Below, in pieces: positions 25,261-37,037 of a stretch of 64,000 nucleotides of DNA. Origin of the DNA: Dermanyssus gallinae (Eukaryota > Arthropoda > Arachnida > Mesostigmata > Dermanyssidae); contig QVRM01002806.1 of NCBI GenBank assembly GCA_003439945.1, positions 1,573,501 through 1,637,500 on the forward strand, given 5' to 3'. The position numbers and the translations under genes were made by a program. The notes beneath the pieces were generated by a model, which was given only the letters and a program-made list of their open reading frames with translations, did not search any database and was not told the DNA's origin. Every line of letters starts with the position of its first letter. Position 1 is the first letter of the stretch.

Positions 25261-26129
25261 GCCCAGTCCTTGTCATATCGCTACTTCTGTGTAAGGACAT
25301 TGAAAAAACCCTGGTCTACCTTGCGCAACATGCGATGGAGGGTTTATTCAGCCAAAGCCCATAACAACCTGTAATGGATGCAGCAAAACTGCCCACCTAC
25401 ATTGCTGCTTTCAAAGCCCTGACAAAAATAACAAATCATGTTTTAGTCCGAGGTACACGTAAGCCGATCACTAAGCACAAAGACAAGCTATATTTGCCTA
25501 AACGAAACCCTAAGTTAAAACATCAGTGCATTGATAATCTAGCCAAAAAAGTGAACAACACTACAATGGCCAAGACTTAACAGCATATCATCGGACGTCA
25601 ACAGAACCAACACAACATTTGTGCTACGCAGAAGTATTACATCACGTCGCATCAACTTTGACCGTAATATTTGTAACAAAAGAAATAGTGGGAAAAGAAA
25701 TAATTATCTAGTTGGGCCATAGTACGGACGACATGAAATAGTATGTTGATACATTTAGAGGTAGCGATAGATAAAAGTGTCCAAGCTAGCAGAAAAATTC
25801 AAACGTAAAATAATAGTTACCTTGTTACAAATAAGAACAAAGCATTATAGTGAACAACTCGATCTGGCGGTCTGGCCGGAAGGAATACATTTCCGACCAT
25901 TTCAGAGTCTAATGAAACTCTATTGGGTTTTCGGGTTTAATGCTGAAGAACAACAGCAGCCATCAGAACCCGTAGGCACAAAAAGAATGCGACTGTTATA
26001 CAAATGTGACAAGATGCAGACCCAGAATTACGTGCCTTGGCTAAACAGTAAAACAGTATGCAACGACATAGTACAAACGCATGAGCAGACGACTCGACCA
26101 CGGCTTTGTCTAGAGAACTAGTGAGCTAG
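25261..26129. other. Unassigned open frames next to LINE debris
   Basis: Frames at 25374-25580 and 25777-26121 are Lys-rich and protein-like. Lying upstream of a family A RT scrap, they could be remnants of a LINE ORF1, but no zinc knuckle or RNA-binding motif is visible. Confidence 0.25.
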
Positions 26130-26290
26130 TCATGATTGTCATCTAAAGTGGTATCCTGTTGTTGATCAAATTTTCTTTGAGCGATGCCTATCGGAAATAG
26201 ATGATAAACCATACCGTTGAGAGTTAGCAGCCATGCTACCACTAGGGAAACCCTAGATATCTCAACGTGTCCGGCCCTCGGTGCATTAAA
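26130..26290 (+). repeat. Unclassified dispersed repeat, copy 2
   Basis: It matches the copy at 3568-3755 in the same orientation: CTAGTCATGATTGTCATCT, CCTGTTGTTGATCAAATTTTC and GATAAACCATACCGTTGAGAGTTAGCAGCCATG. Confidence 0.6.
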
Positions 26291-26389
26291 TATATGTCTC
26301 AGGATGAATTCCATTCGTCCAGGACGAATTTGAGTTCGCTTTTATATTCCTTACAGAGACGTTTCTATCAAAACTAAAGTAAGAAGCAC

Positions 26390-26930
26390 TTGCAGATGTC
26401 ACAGAACACCTATGGACCGGAAAACAAGATTTAACTTACGCAGCTTTTATTGACATAAAGGCAAGTTTTGATGCATTACTAAGATATCGATTTTTACTGA
26501 CTGCTTTTTTACACCGTGAATATTATAAAATTAATGGCGACGACCCCAATACTAGAAATTTGAACCGATCAACGTATCTCAATTATAAGAAGGCTCACGC
26601 AATCGTCAAGGAGGTCTCTCAAACAAGTCGTATAGAGTGATACAGCTAGCCCATTTTAATTAATATTGTACGCGACGAGCCTTGGGAAGGTGATGCGGTT
26701 TAGCGGAGGAGGAGCTTATGCTCAAACTGCCTATAATATAAATATAAATTGGCACGCACTAGAATTGGTCAACAACTCCAGATACTTTGGAGTAACACTG
26801 ACGCCTAAGCTGTGTTTTACTAGACATATTTAAGAAAGGAGAGCGAAGGCCCTCAAATTGGGTTATTGAAAACCGCCTCATTTACTCTGGTGCAGCGTAT
26901 ATGTAACAAACCCGCATTAATAGAAGATGA
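26390..26930 (+). mobile_element. Degenerate RT fragment, same family as 60.2-61.5 kb
   Basis: Frames read LTYAAFIDIKASFDALLRYRF (RT active-site region with the first catalytic Asp), then FSGGGAYAQ and WHALELVNNSRYFGVTLTPKLCFTRHI. The order and wording follow the copy at 60,287-61,054 closely. The YADD segment is deleted and stops are frequent. Confidence 0.75.
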
Positions 26931-26954
26931 GAATCCACAGAAACTTTACGCGCC

Positions 26955-29055
26955 GCCGCATAGGCTTGATGCAGAGTTAGGCAAGAGCGATAAGCCTCCA
27001 GGTGGATCATGACTGCCTCACACAACAATCACTGACGTTCCGGCATTAAAGAAACCACAATCTGATGAAGGCAAAAAGCCGTCAATTAAATTATTCCAGT
27101 AGAACTGTAAGGGTATCAAATCGAGTTTACGATTACTTAGCGAGTAGCGGAATGTCTGATTGCCCAGACAGAAGGACCAGGTCGAACGAGTGGAGGAGTT
27201 GGTGCCATATATAACTGTAAACTTCCCGAAATTCAACCCTGCTAGAGTGAAGACAATTGCGTAGTCCTGACGGGAAACTTCATAAACGTGATTGCAGATA
27301 TATAATTAGATACGGTAGATTTGCAGAAAATAGCTGTACTTTGTGTCGATCTCAACTGTCTACTTCATAAGGCACCGTAGAACAGCGTCACTCCTGAACA
27401 TACTGGCGTCTCGGAGCATGGAGTTGTATCTACAGCTGATGACTCGACATTTATCGCGCCACAATGACAGTCGAAAATTGTCCAAGATCAGCATACAAAT
27501 AACGCTGATCCGCAAAACGTAAAATATAGAGGAATACAAAGATATACCCTGCCGTTTGGTATAAAGTGGCATTTACCGGTTGCGATGGATTCTCACTTGA
27601 TCCGCAAACTTTTTATGGCAAACGGCCTTCTCTGAGACGCACCCTCGACATCACGCGACAGAAAACCGTTTCTCCTATTGTTCCAGCTCTGATCGACGTG
27701 GAGCCAAATGCCTGCCGTAGCGTTATAGTTATCGGTAGCATCCGACCAAAACGAGCTCGTGGTTAATAGGTCCTATGGTACAATCAGCAGTGCTACTCCT
27801 GCAAGCACTGCATGGTACGCTCTGAGATGACGCCTCTTTACACTTGACTAAGCAGCGCAAATCAGAAATTAATCAAAAACGCTATAAAATAGCGTTAAAA
27901 GCGAAGTGAGTACAAGTTACTGGTCGAGGCACATCAATCACCACAAATGATTGCGTGCCTATAGACGCGCTACTGCATGTCCATTCCAGCTTGAGAGGTT
28001 AGACGAGCACTTCCGTAAAATGCTTGCCGATGCGGTAACAATTCCGAGCGATGCTCCTGTAGTATTTTCAGCATGGAGCGAGCGAGTCCAGGAAGCTCGC
28101 CAGGCCCTGTGTCGCCCTTTTAGCGACTCGGAGGTGACTGACGCAATAGTAAACGCGCCGCTGGGTAAGGCCCCCGGACCCGACCTAGTGGAAAATAAAC
28201 ACCTTCGACAGCCCACTTTGCTGGTGCCGTGTTTCACTGCTATCTTTAATGAAGTGCTAAGAACGTCCCAATTACTCGTAGAATGGAAGACTAGTCTCCT
28301 TAGTATCACTGGCTAAGGGAAAAGGAGACCCGCTGGCTCCATCGTCCTACCGAGGAATAAAGAAAAAAGCCTGATATATAAGGTTCTGTCGGCTATCTTA
28401 ACCCGTCGCCTGGAAGTTTTTTTTAGAAGTTACTAAAGCACTCCCTAAGCAACAACACGGATTTACAGGAGGCAGATCAACAATGACTGCGTGCGCCGTG
28501 CTTCTAAGCTCAGTGCTTCGTACACTTGGGATCAGGGGAAATTATCTATTCGCTTTGTTCGTGGACTTTAAGGCGGCCTTCGTTACGGCCTCGCGAATGA
28601 CCATCCTCGACAAGCTGGCACGCTGTGGAGTTCTACTGAGCAAACTAGACTTCTAAGAAGCATCTTGCAAAAGCGATGAGTTCCGACTGGATTCAGGAAG
28701 AGTTGAAATCTTTCCTATTTTTCTTACCTGGGGTCGTGTTTTCATGACGTGGCACGAGTTTTTCCAGGAATCTTGAAGATAGAGTCCGAAAAGGCTTACA
28801 ATCATTTCACAGTGTCAAGGTCCCATATAGGCTGTCGATAGAGGTTGCTGTTAGCTTGTGAAGCTTGAAGACTGCACCCACTGCATCTTACGATGTTCAG
28901 GTGATTTGGCCTCATCTCTCGAAGCCAAACTTAAGGGCGTTTGATCAACTCAAAGCCAGCTTCCTAAAGAGAGCATTGGACGTCCACCGCACTACTCTGA
29001 ATAGGTTATAATAGGTTAGTGTACTTACTGGCATCGTCATCGTTATTCGTGACGG
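26955..29055 (+). mobile_element. Jockey/I-like LINE ORF2 (family B), plus-strand copy
   Basis: This holds the start of the AP endonuclease (IKLFQ*NCKGIKSSL at about 27085, with the usual Trp now a stop), the rest of the endonuclease and its C-terminal SLDPQTFYGKRPSL (27590). The RT follows: GKAPGPDLV (28165), AKGKGDPLAPSSYRGI, QQHGFTGGRSTMTACAV and FALFVDFKAAF (28570). The sequence then jumps to tail sequence matching the family copy at 53.1-56.1 kb, so the YADD region is deleted. It ends where foldback C begins. Many frameshifts make it inactive. Confidence 0.85.
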
Positions 29056-29742
29056 ACTTGCCGAAAATTCTGCTGAAAAGAACATATAACGCCGGCCAAA
29101 AATGCATAATCGTTTAAAAGAGAGTTCGCAAAAAAATTATGCTCTTTATTAGCCTTCACGCAAAATACATCAAAATCATAACCTTGCGACAATTCACCGC
29201 GCTTAAAGCTAACACATTCAGACAAATGCGCATTTCATAGCAATAATTTTGGTATCAAACCTATGGCAGTCTGAGCCGCGAGTTGTCGAGATTGAGTGCA
29301 ATCATAAATGACCTTTTCCCAGAAAGATTTAAAAAGCGATATAGGGAAATGTAGAGCTCGTTAAATTAAATATTTTTTCAATGGAACATGGTCTGTGAGA
29401 AGTCTTGTTTCGGAGTGAGAGTGATATTATTAAAATTCATTTTTTGCGAATTCTCTTCTAAACGACCATGTGACATCTTCTGGCCGGTTAATATATGTGT
29501 GCTCAAAGGAAGCAGAATTTTCTCACGAACAAGACGGTGTGGCTAGTTTCTGTGTAGGAGTTGTCTCGCAATGGCACATGTTATGCTCCTACGTCGGGTA
29601 ACAACACCAGTGCCACAAATTGTAGTAATATCACGCTCACTACGAAACAAGAATTCTTAGAGACCATGTTCCGTTGGAAAAAAATATTTGCTTTAACGAG
29701 CTCTACAATTCTTATTATTGTTCTTCAAACTGGCCTGCAACA

Positions 29743-29743
<1 letters not shown>
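29056..29743. mobile_element. Foldback elements, copies C1 (fragment) and C2 (short form)
   Basis: C1 (about 29056-29312) is an inner arm fragment with AAAGAACATATAACGCCGGCC and the CGAGATTGAGTGCA centre. C2 (about 29313-29743) has the outer left arm (GTAGAGCTCGTTAAA to GAGAGTGATATTATTA) joined straight to the outer right arm (GCGAATTCTCTTCTAAACGACC to CGAGCTCTACAATT), so its centre is deleted. A long (TA)n run at 29744-29790 follows. Confidence 0.78.

Positions 29744-29790
<47 letters not shown>
29744..29790. repeat. (TA)n microsatellite at the right end of foldback C2
   Basis: This is an uninterrupted TA run of about 23 units. Confidence 0.95.
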
Positions 29791-29793
<3 letters not shown>

Positions 29794-30619
29794 CGGTTTG
29801 TTAGTTTTTCCAATTGAGTTTGCTCAATACTGTTCATTGTCTAGCAAATTCCTATACCAGACTCTTTACTCTCCGTGCAATCTGAAGCAAACTATTTGTT
29901 TGTGAACTGATACACATATCGACACCGTATATGGTTAAAAATGAGAAAACATTATGTCCACACTCACCTCTCTTGCTGGACCGGTCTAATCTATTTTACA
30001 ATCATTTATGATACAAAATAATCTCTTTCTCAAACACCTCTGGAGCACCACGAAACAGCTTATCGAAAACTATTGACCATAACAACTAAATTTTTTTTAT
30101 TCGTAATGGCAGTTTATGCAAATGATTTATACGTTATTACTGATTAACTTTAAAATGTATTCGCCAACAATGGTCTAAAAAGAGCTGAATCTCTTCGCCC
30201 CACATTGGGACCGACAATTATCGCTACTCACTTAAAATTAGCTGATTTTCCCGTTCAAATTTTTCTATCCCGTTTTGTGCGTCCGGTACAAATATTTCAG
30301 TGGCAAATAACCCACGCAAAATTTTAGATCAAGATGATTCGGTTAACTTCTCTGAGCATGCAAGCTATTCACTCCCTTTCGGTCTTATGCCGATACTAGC
30401 CTAACACCTGAAAACATTTATCAAATGTATTATTTCACTTTTGCCTTATTTTTAACAGAGCCACAGATAAATTGATTGTTAAAAGATAACGACGGCGCTC
30501 TGCCCGTTCATATTCGTCTCAGTTTTATCATCACACAAGAAAGGCATGAAAACTAATACTGGGAACTACCGGCATACTTCGCAATGCTGTATCTTTGAAA
30601 AAGTTTTAATTAACCATCA
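29791..30619. other. No recognisable gene
   Basis: AT-rich sequence between foldback C and a LINE tail. Confidence 0.5.
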
Positions 30620-30912
30620 GAAAGTATGCCAGTATTATCTACCCCCACGACCTTCGCCCGCTGGCATTCGAAACATTGGGGGAACCTGGCCCAAAGACGC
30701 ACAAACTTATTAACCGTGTCGGCAAGGCGCTTAACCGTTCGACAGGGGACACTAGAGCTGTCGAGTACCTGCACCAGAGACTATCGCTGCACATTCAGCG
30801 GGGTAACGCAGCCTCTGTGCGCGGAACTCTGCTAGACTGGACACGCCCGAACCTGGAGGACATGTATATTTTATCCGGTGTACACGTTCATAAGGAGACA
30901 ATTGTTACCTCT
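30620..30912 (+). mobile_element. RLE-type LINE C-terminal tail and 3' end
   Basis: The frame is open and reads IIYPHDLRPLAFETLGEPG, then INRVGKALNR and YLHQRLSLHIQRGNAASVRG, the best-preserved version of the tail in the window. The 3' sequence ACACGTTCATAAGGAGACAATT is shared with other copies. It runs into (TA)n and then foldback D. Confidence 0.75.
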
Positions 30913-30913
30913 A

Positions 30914-30934
30914 ATATATATATATATATATATA
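30914..30934. repeat. (TA)n between a LINE 3' end and foldback D
   Basis: A run of about 10 TA units joins the LINE tail to the CAGGGTGT end of the foldback. Confidence 0.95.
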
Positions 30935-31510
30935 CAGGGTGTGACAGAAAGAATTTTATAGCGATACATAAAATTGTAGAGCTCGTTAAAGCAAATATTT
31001 TTTCCAATGGAACATGGTCTCTAAGAAGTCTTGTTTTGGAATGAGAGTGAAATTACTACAATTTATGAGACTGCCGATTTTGCCCGACATAGGAGCACAA
31101 AACGTGCTGTTGCGAGACAACCAATCTTCCTAGACAGAAACTAAGCACACCTTCGTGTTCGCGATAAAATTCTGCTCCATGAAATATATACAAGGCCGAT
31201 CAGACGACGCGACATGGTCGCTTAGAAGAGAATTCGCCAAAAATGAAGTTCTTTATTAACGTTCACGCCAAATACTTTGAAATCATAACCCTTCAACCAC
31301 CCACAGCGCTCAAAACGGACGTATTCAGCCAATGCGCAATTCATGGCGATCATTTTGGTACCAAACATATGTCAATGCGAGCTGTGGTTGCAGAGTAATT
31401 ACGATTTTTCGGAGGGCATGCCGAGATTGAGTGCATGCATAAATTACCTACTCAGATAAACCACTCGTCATAACTCTAGAAAAAAACACACCACTATTTA
31501 TTATCTTACA
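30935..31510. mobile_element. Foldback element, copy D (one arm plus centre)
   Basis: It starts CAGGGTGTGACAGAAAG and carries the best-preserved left arm (GTAGAGCTCGTTAAAGC, AACATGGTCTCTAAGAAG, CCCGACATAGGAGCACAAA). It ends at the central segment ACCACTCGTCATAACTC.AGAAAAAAACACACCACTA shared with copy A. The right arm is absent; a LINE 5' region follows directly. Confidence 0.8.
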
Positions 31511-31514
31511 GTCG

Positions 31515-34400
31515 TAGTGGCCTGAGCATTACTGGACTTCCGCCGCGCGTCGGAGAGGAGGACAAGGAACTCCGTGCGGATCTTGTTGAATTTTTCCACG
31601 CCATTGGAGAGACGACGGAGGCGAAGGATATTGACGTAGTCCACCGACTACATGGGACAACAAGAATCGAAGAATCGAGAAGAGATGCCCGAGAACCAAC
31701 ATGTGATCGTGCGTATCGTCAACCGCAGAAAGAAGATGTGTGTTCAGTGTGCATTCCGTCTAATGAAGCCAAAGACGTCGTTGGTTTGCGCTCATGCCGG
31801 CAAGAACATCCCAGGGTGACATTTCATCGTTCAGGTAACACAGGCATGACCCCGAAACGTTCTTCGCGAGCCTGCCATGAGAACCCTCTGAGATAGTCAT
31901 TTCAGAAACATGGCTCCAGAAAGCCGAGACTTGCTCATTTAAAATGCGCATTTAATAGTTACTACAGCCATAGGTCAAGCTCTCGCGAAGGTGGAGAAGG
32001 TGGGAAAATCTCTTCTGGTTGGTGCATTGTATCGCCAGCCGTCTGGCAAAGCCGCTGATTTCATAAATAAATTAGGAAATATACTTTTAAAGATTAACAG
32101 CCAAAATATGCTTCTCCTCGGAGATGGTAATATTGATGTTCTTTGCAATGAACAAAACTCTCGTAAGCTCCAAGAAATACTGTGCTTATTTAATTTCAAC
32201 GAGATCGTCGGTTTGCCGACGCGAGTCGCCGTAATGGAGGAAAGAAGATTGTTCCACCTACAGCGCTAATTGTATCGATCACATTTACTCCAATGTAAGT
32301 CCCGAAATTGACATTCAAAACGGCTCAATCACAACAGCATTCTCCGACCACCAGGCCAAGTTCATCTCAATACCGATCACCCGATCTGTCACCAACATCA
32401 CTCGTAAATCGAAATATAACTATGATCAGATAGTGCTAAGACTGATTGGTCTGCCGTGTACGTTGTAGATAACATTGATGAAGCATTAAAGTGTCAGTGC
32501 ACCTCAATGCACGAGTAATGGCGTCCGTAAACAGCAACGAGCAGGAACTAAGAAGAAAAATAACCTTGGGGCGCCTAAGATAGCTTGGGTCACTCAAAAC
32601 TTACTGGCGTTGATAAATGAAAAAATGCGGCATTTAAAGAGTTTAAAGCTAACGCAGATGATGCTGTAAATCGAGGTTTATTTAGGGAGTTAAGAAACGA
32701 GGTAGCCGCCATTTCTAAGAAGTGTAGACTGGATTTAGTGCAAAACTGGTACAGAAGAACATCAAGAATACAGGCAATCCCTGAATGCCATTAGACCTGT
32801 TCTAGGTGGCATACCAGAACAGGTAGTGTGCAAAGCTTAAAGTAGGAGATATTATGGTGTCCGATGGGACTATAAACGCAAACAGGTTTAATCAATACTG
32901 TAACGATGTGGGTTACGCTAGATCAAATGGGGAATGTAAGGTCAGTCAGGCAGTTACTACAACGCGAGTGACTCGGGGGTCTCTCGCGTGAGTGACAAAA
33001 TGAGGTGAGTGACAACACACAGGGTAAGGTCTAACTGGTAACGCTGCCAAACGAAGGATGAGTCTGATCCTTCCTGAGCCCTCCATCTTTCCCGGTGTAT
33101 TTATTTGCTTAAGGGACGCCGTAGCGTTTGTGTATTAATAATGTTAAATGATGGTTTGAATCTTCCCGAGCATTCCACTTTCCGAGTGTTCCATCTGTCC
33201 TCGTCACTGATTGGTCGGCGGTGGTGCACGTGCCCTATCGTTGTCAGCACGCAGCTTAGCGGCTTCTGTCGCCGCGGTGCGCGTTGGATTGCGGTGCAAC
33301 AGAGATCTCATTTCAGCCGGTCCATACTCTAAAGGTTGCGCATTTTCTACGGAAAACAAAGATAAGCTCAGATGCACCTGAGCAAATTCCATGCCAGGTA
33401 TTGCGAAGAGCAGCCGATGTTCTCGCTACTTGCAGAAGAAAACTACCGCCCAGTCAGCATACCGGCCCAATTTCAAAGATATTTGAGAAATGCGCATTCG
33501 AACTACCCTTGGATCATCTCGAACAATACAATGCTAGGAGTCTGTGAAGCTGACGAGCATATCCAATCGTGGGTATGTTTTTTTTATGTCAGAAGGGCAA
33601 TAAGTGGTACAGATCGGGTGGATGTTTTTAGATGTCAAGAACATATCAGTGGGAATGGCTCAGGGGAGTATCGGCGGCCCACTGCTGTTTAATATATTTA
33701 TCAATGATATATTTGAAGTACCAAAATTTGGCCGGCTGACCCTATTTGCTGATGACGCTATAGCAGTCTTTCTCGGCGATTCCCCACTAGAGGTAGAAAG
33801 CTGATTAAGGAAGTCCTTAAGTGACTGTCAGATTGTTTTAAAGCCAACGGCTTGTCCATGAATTGGTCGAAGACCGGTGTTATGCAGCTCGTATCGCCTA
33901 GAGGTGTTATTAATCTTGAGTCATTTCAATAAGGGAACCGCGCTCTTGATCGATGATCCGACTCATGATCGATGAGACAAAATTCTTAGGCGTTGTTTGG
34001 ATTCCAGGTTATCGTTTGAAGCACATACAGATCACATTCGCAACAAAGTTGTAGGGAGTATCGCTGCCCTGGTGAAGAGCCGTAATATTCTGCCCCGTTA
34101 CTGTCTGTTCGCCAGACCTACGTCCATAGTTATCTGACTTACGCAGCTGAAATATCTGGAATTACCTGAATGCGTATTTTATTTCCGTTACATTAGCTGC
34201 AAAAAAAGCCTTGCGAGTAATAATGGGATATCCACCACGGAAGTCCATGCGTTATAACTACGTAGAGATGTGGATTTTGCCCTGCCCTCTGCAATTAGAG
34301 ATGTCTGTCGTTACTGAGATCAAACGAATCTTATTAGGATCTAGTCAGGATTTCCCCGCCGACATCAACCATTAAAATAAGGGGATTACACACACAACTT
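31515..34400 (+). mobile_element. CR1/L2/Jockey-like LINE (family D), first copy, degenerate, ORF1 to RT
   Basis: The ORF1-like part (31515-31870) has ITGLPPRVGEEDKELRADLV, DIDVVHRLHG and HVIVRIVNRRKK, as in the RNA-binding ORF1 of L1-like and some CR1-like LINEs. The endonuclease follows: VISETWLQ (31900), LVGALYRQPSG (32020), LLLGDGNIDVL (32110), then CIDHIYSNV and TAFSDHQAKF (32275-32360). After a spacer come RT pieces: PISKIFEKCAFEL (33460), MAQGSIGGPLLFNIFINDIF (33660), LTLFADDAIAVF (33740) and C-terminal LAAKKALRVIMGYP (34200). A mid-RT deletion and many stops show it is dead. Confidence 0.85.
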
Positions 34401-34419
34401 TTAACCTTATCTGCAGCTT

Positions 34420-35900
34420 GATGTAGCCAATCACGTGTCTCAATACGTGTCTCTCGCGCCCATATCAAAAGTCTTTGAAAAATGCATAATTAAACAGTTC
34501 AGAGATTTTGTCGAAGGACATAACGCCCTACATAGTAGGCAGTTCGGTTTTCGACCCAAGATGTCGACGATTGTGCCTGTGATGGATTTTGTCGAAGAAA
34601 TACGGAAACAGATACAATTAAAGAAGACGGTAGCAGCGGTATTTATCGACCTTAGAAAGGCGTTTAATACGGTAGATCTTAACATTCTTTAAAAAAACTA
34701 TCTACTTATAGGGCTCATTCATCTCTGAAAGATGCCAAATTATCCAACTTGGACAATCCCTCTCCCGTATAGAAAATATATCAATTGGAGTGGCTCAAGG
34801 GAGCATCAGTAGTCCGCAGTTATTTAATATTTTTGTTAACGATATTTTTACTATTCCAAATCATGCTAAACTAACCTTGCTTGCTGACGACACAACGGCT
34901 CTATTCGTGTGCGACTCTCCCCAACAGGTTGAGGCAATGATTCGTGAGGATTTTGAGAGGCTATCTCTATGGTTCAGAAATAACGGCCTCTACATAAATT
35001 AGTCAAAAACAGGAGTTGTTCCATTTAAAACTTCAATAAGCCAAACGACAATCAATCATGAAGCTTTTGCATGCGACCGCACGCTTGATATGATAGTTGA
35101 AACAAAGTTCCTGGGTATTGTTGACGAACATCTGACGTTCCAGGCGCATGCGAAACATGCCAGGAAAAATGGTCAGTGGCGTTGCCGCCATATACCGCAC
35201 TCGCAAAATCCTTCCCCGCCAATGCCTCACGGCAATGTACCACGCGTATATGCAAAGCCACCTAAAATATGGTCTAGAGGTGTACGGTCTTTCTTATGCG
35301 TCTCATATAACACCGCTTCATCTGCTTCAGAAAAGGGCACTTCGCCTCATCTTAGGTCTCCTACATCGCGTCTCAATATCAATAGAACAATATAAGGAAC
35401 TCTCAGTGCTCCCGTTACCATACCTAGTTAAGTTTGCCATAGTTGTTGAAATAAAACGTATTCCTTTTGGTCACCATCCCAACCTTAGACTTATCGAATC
35501 TGCAAGGACCCAAAACACCCGAGGCTCGCCATCTCACTTGCTCATTGTCTCCTCGGCCACAAGTACACAATCAAGGTTTGCACTCTGTAATTTAGGTACT
35601 ACCTTGTGGAACCAGTTGCCTAGTGACATTAGGACACTTATATCGCTTAGTCAATTCAAAAACACTGCGAGAACCTACTGTCTAACCTTACTTGCGTCTG
35701 ATTAAACCATAACTATGTAAACATGTACACAATCCATAGATGAATCATTGCAATAATACGAGATATTACGATGATAATGTGTAAAATCTTACTGTAACTT
35801 TTACATATGCTTCGCACTAGCCTGTGGCTATATAACGTTGTAACACAAATAAGAAACTACAATTAAGTATCAATAAACGTCATATCATATCATATCAATA
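34420..35900 (+). mobile_element. Family D LINE, second copy, 5'-truncated, with intact 3' end
   Basis: This copy begins inside the RT: LAPISKVFEKCIIKQF, HSRQFGFRPKMSTIVPV, VAAVFIDLRKAFNTVD, MAQGSISSPQLFNIFVNDIF and LTLLADDTTALFV. Frame 35148-35705 then stays open through YAYMQSHLKYGLEVYG, LQKRALRLILG and NLGTTLWNQLPSDIRTL to a stop. The 3' end is AATAAACGTCATATCATATCATATC, a short CATAT repeat tail in place of poly(A). Internal stops and a frameshift inactivate it. It lies head to tail with the first copy. Confidence 0.88.
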
Positions 35901-35904
35901 TCAA

Positions 35905-36010
35905 ATCTCGGTGCCACATATTGGAACAAGCTCCTTCCAGATGTGCCCGCAACTTCTTCTTTGACAATATTCAAACAAAATGCTAAACAATAATATTTAG
36001 GTACGTCACC
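35905..36010 (+). mobile_element. Family D LINE, third copy, C-terminal scrap
   Basis: The frame reads LGATYWNKLLPDVPATSSLTIFKQNAKQ, matching LGTTLWNQLPSDIRTLISLSQFKNTART of the copy just upstream. It follows directly on that copy's CATAT tail. Confidence 0.7.
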
Positions 36011-36960
36011 CTAATATCAGCCGAACATGATAATATGCATATTCACAATAAATTAAATTATAAGAAAACATCTAATATAAACACTCCATACTAGCCTTTG
36101 ATGGTTTTGAGGAGCTGTGAATCTCTATATAAAATAATCAAATTTTTGGCGCTTTGCATTTTAGGTGAGTGGGCTTGTAAATGTTCATATATGTCATCAT
36201 ATTTTGGAATATTGCAATATGTGACGGCATCGGAAGAGCAAAATCGGATCCTAGTAGGCCAATCACATTTTATTTATAAAGAGGTGAAACAAAATACTTT
36301 TTTGAATAAATCGAGCCTCTGAGTTACTTAGCGCGATACTATAATAAAGCTTCTAACGCACCAAACAATAACGATGATTGTGTTGTTAATGCCATATACA
36401 CAGGCGATACACCACAGGTCACAACTTGAAAGATAGATAAACCTATTTTTGCAGCTTCATCAACATATTACTTACGTATGTAAAACGCACACGACATATG
36501 TACATGTGAAAGGTCAAATACAAACGACCACCAGAGAAAAATACTAATTAACATTCTTTCTCGGATGTCGTTGGTGCATTTATTTGCAGTCATTTTGTGC
36601 AAACTTACAGTTATATCTTATATATTATATGAAAGAGAACCGTTTGTTAGTTCATATTTGCCACTGCTACATACAAAAAGGCAGAGACATGCTCATGGCT
36701 AGGTGCACCCTTATTCTCTGTTGTCTGATAACAAACTGTCTTTTTCATGTGGGAGGTTTCGGGTAATGCATTCTGTGCATGTGTCACTGGCAGCTGGCAG
36801 TGACTAGTGTAGGACTTACAAGCCCCACTAAATCCCGGGGAGCCTACCCATCCCTCAGACCCTATCTGGGGGACTGTTTAAAACTGAGAGAGGGAAGCAA
36901 CCTTTTTCCGTGTTTGCTTCTCGTGTTACATAAAGCCGTTCCGTTTAAGGCCTGGATTCG
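36011..36960. other. No recognisable gene
   Basis: AT-rich spacer between the family D LINE cluster and the GC-richer peptide gene. Confidence 0.5.
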
Positions 36961-37037
36961 AAACCGTTACAATGTCGGACGATGGAGAACATTTGCGATG
37001 GTCTGAACAGACTCCAGGTGCCGGCCAGATAGCACGG

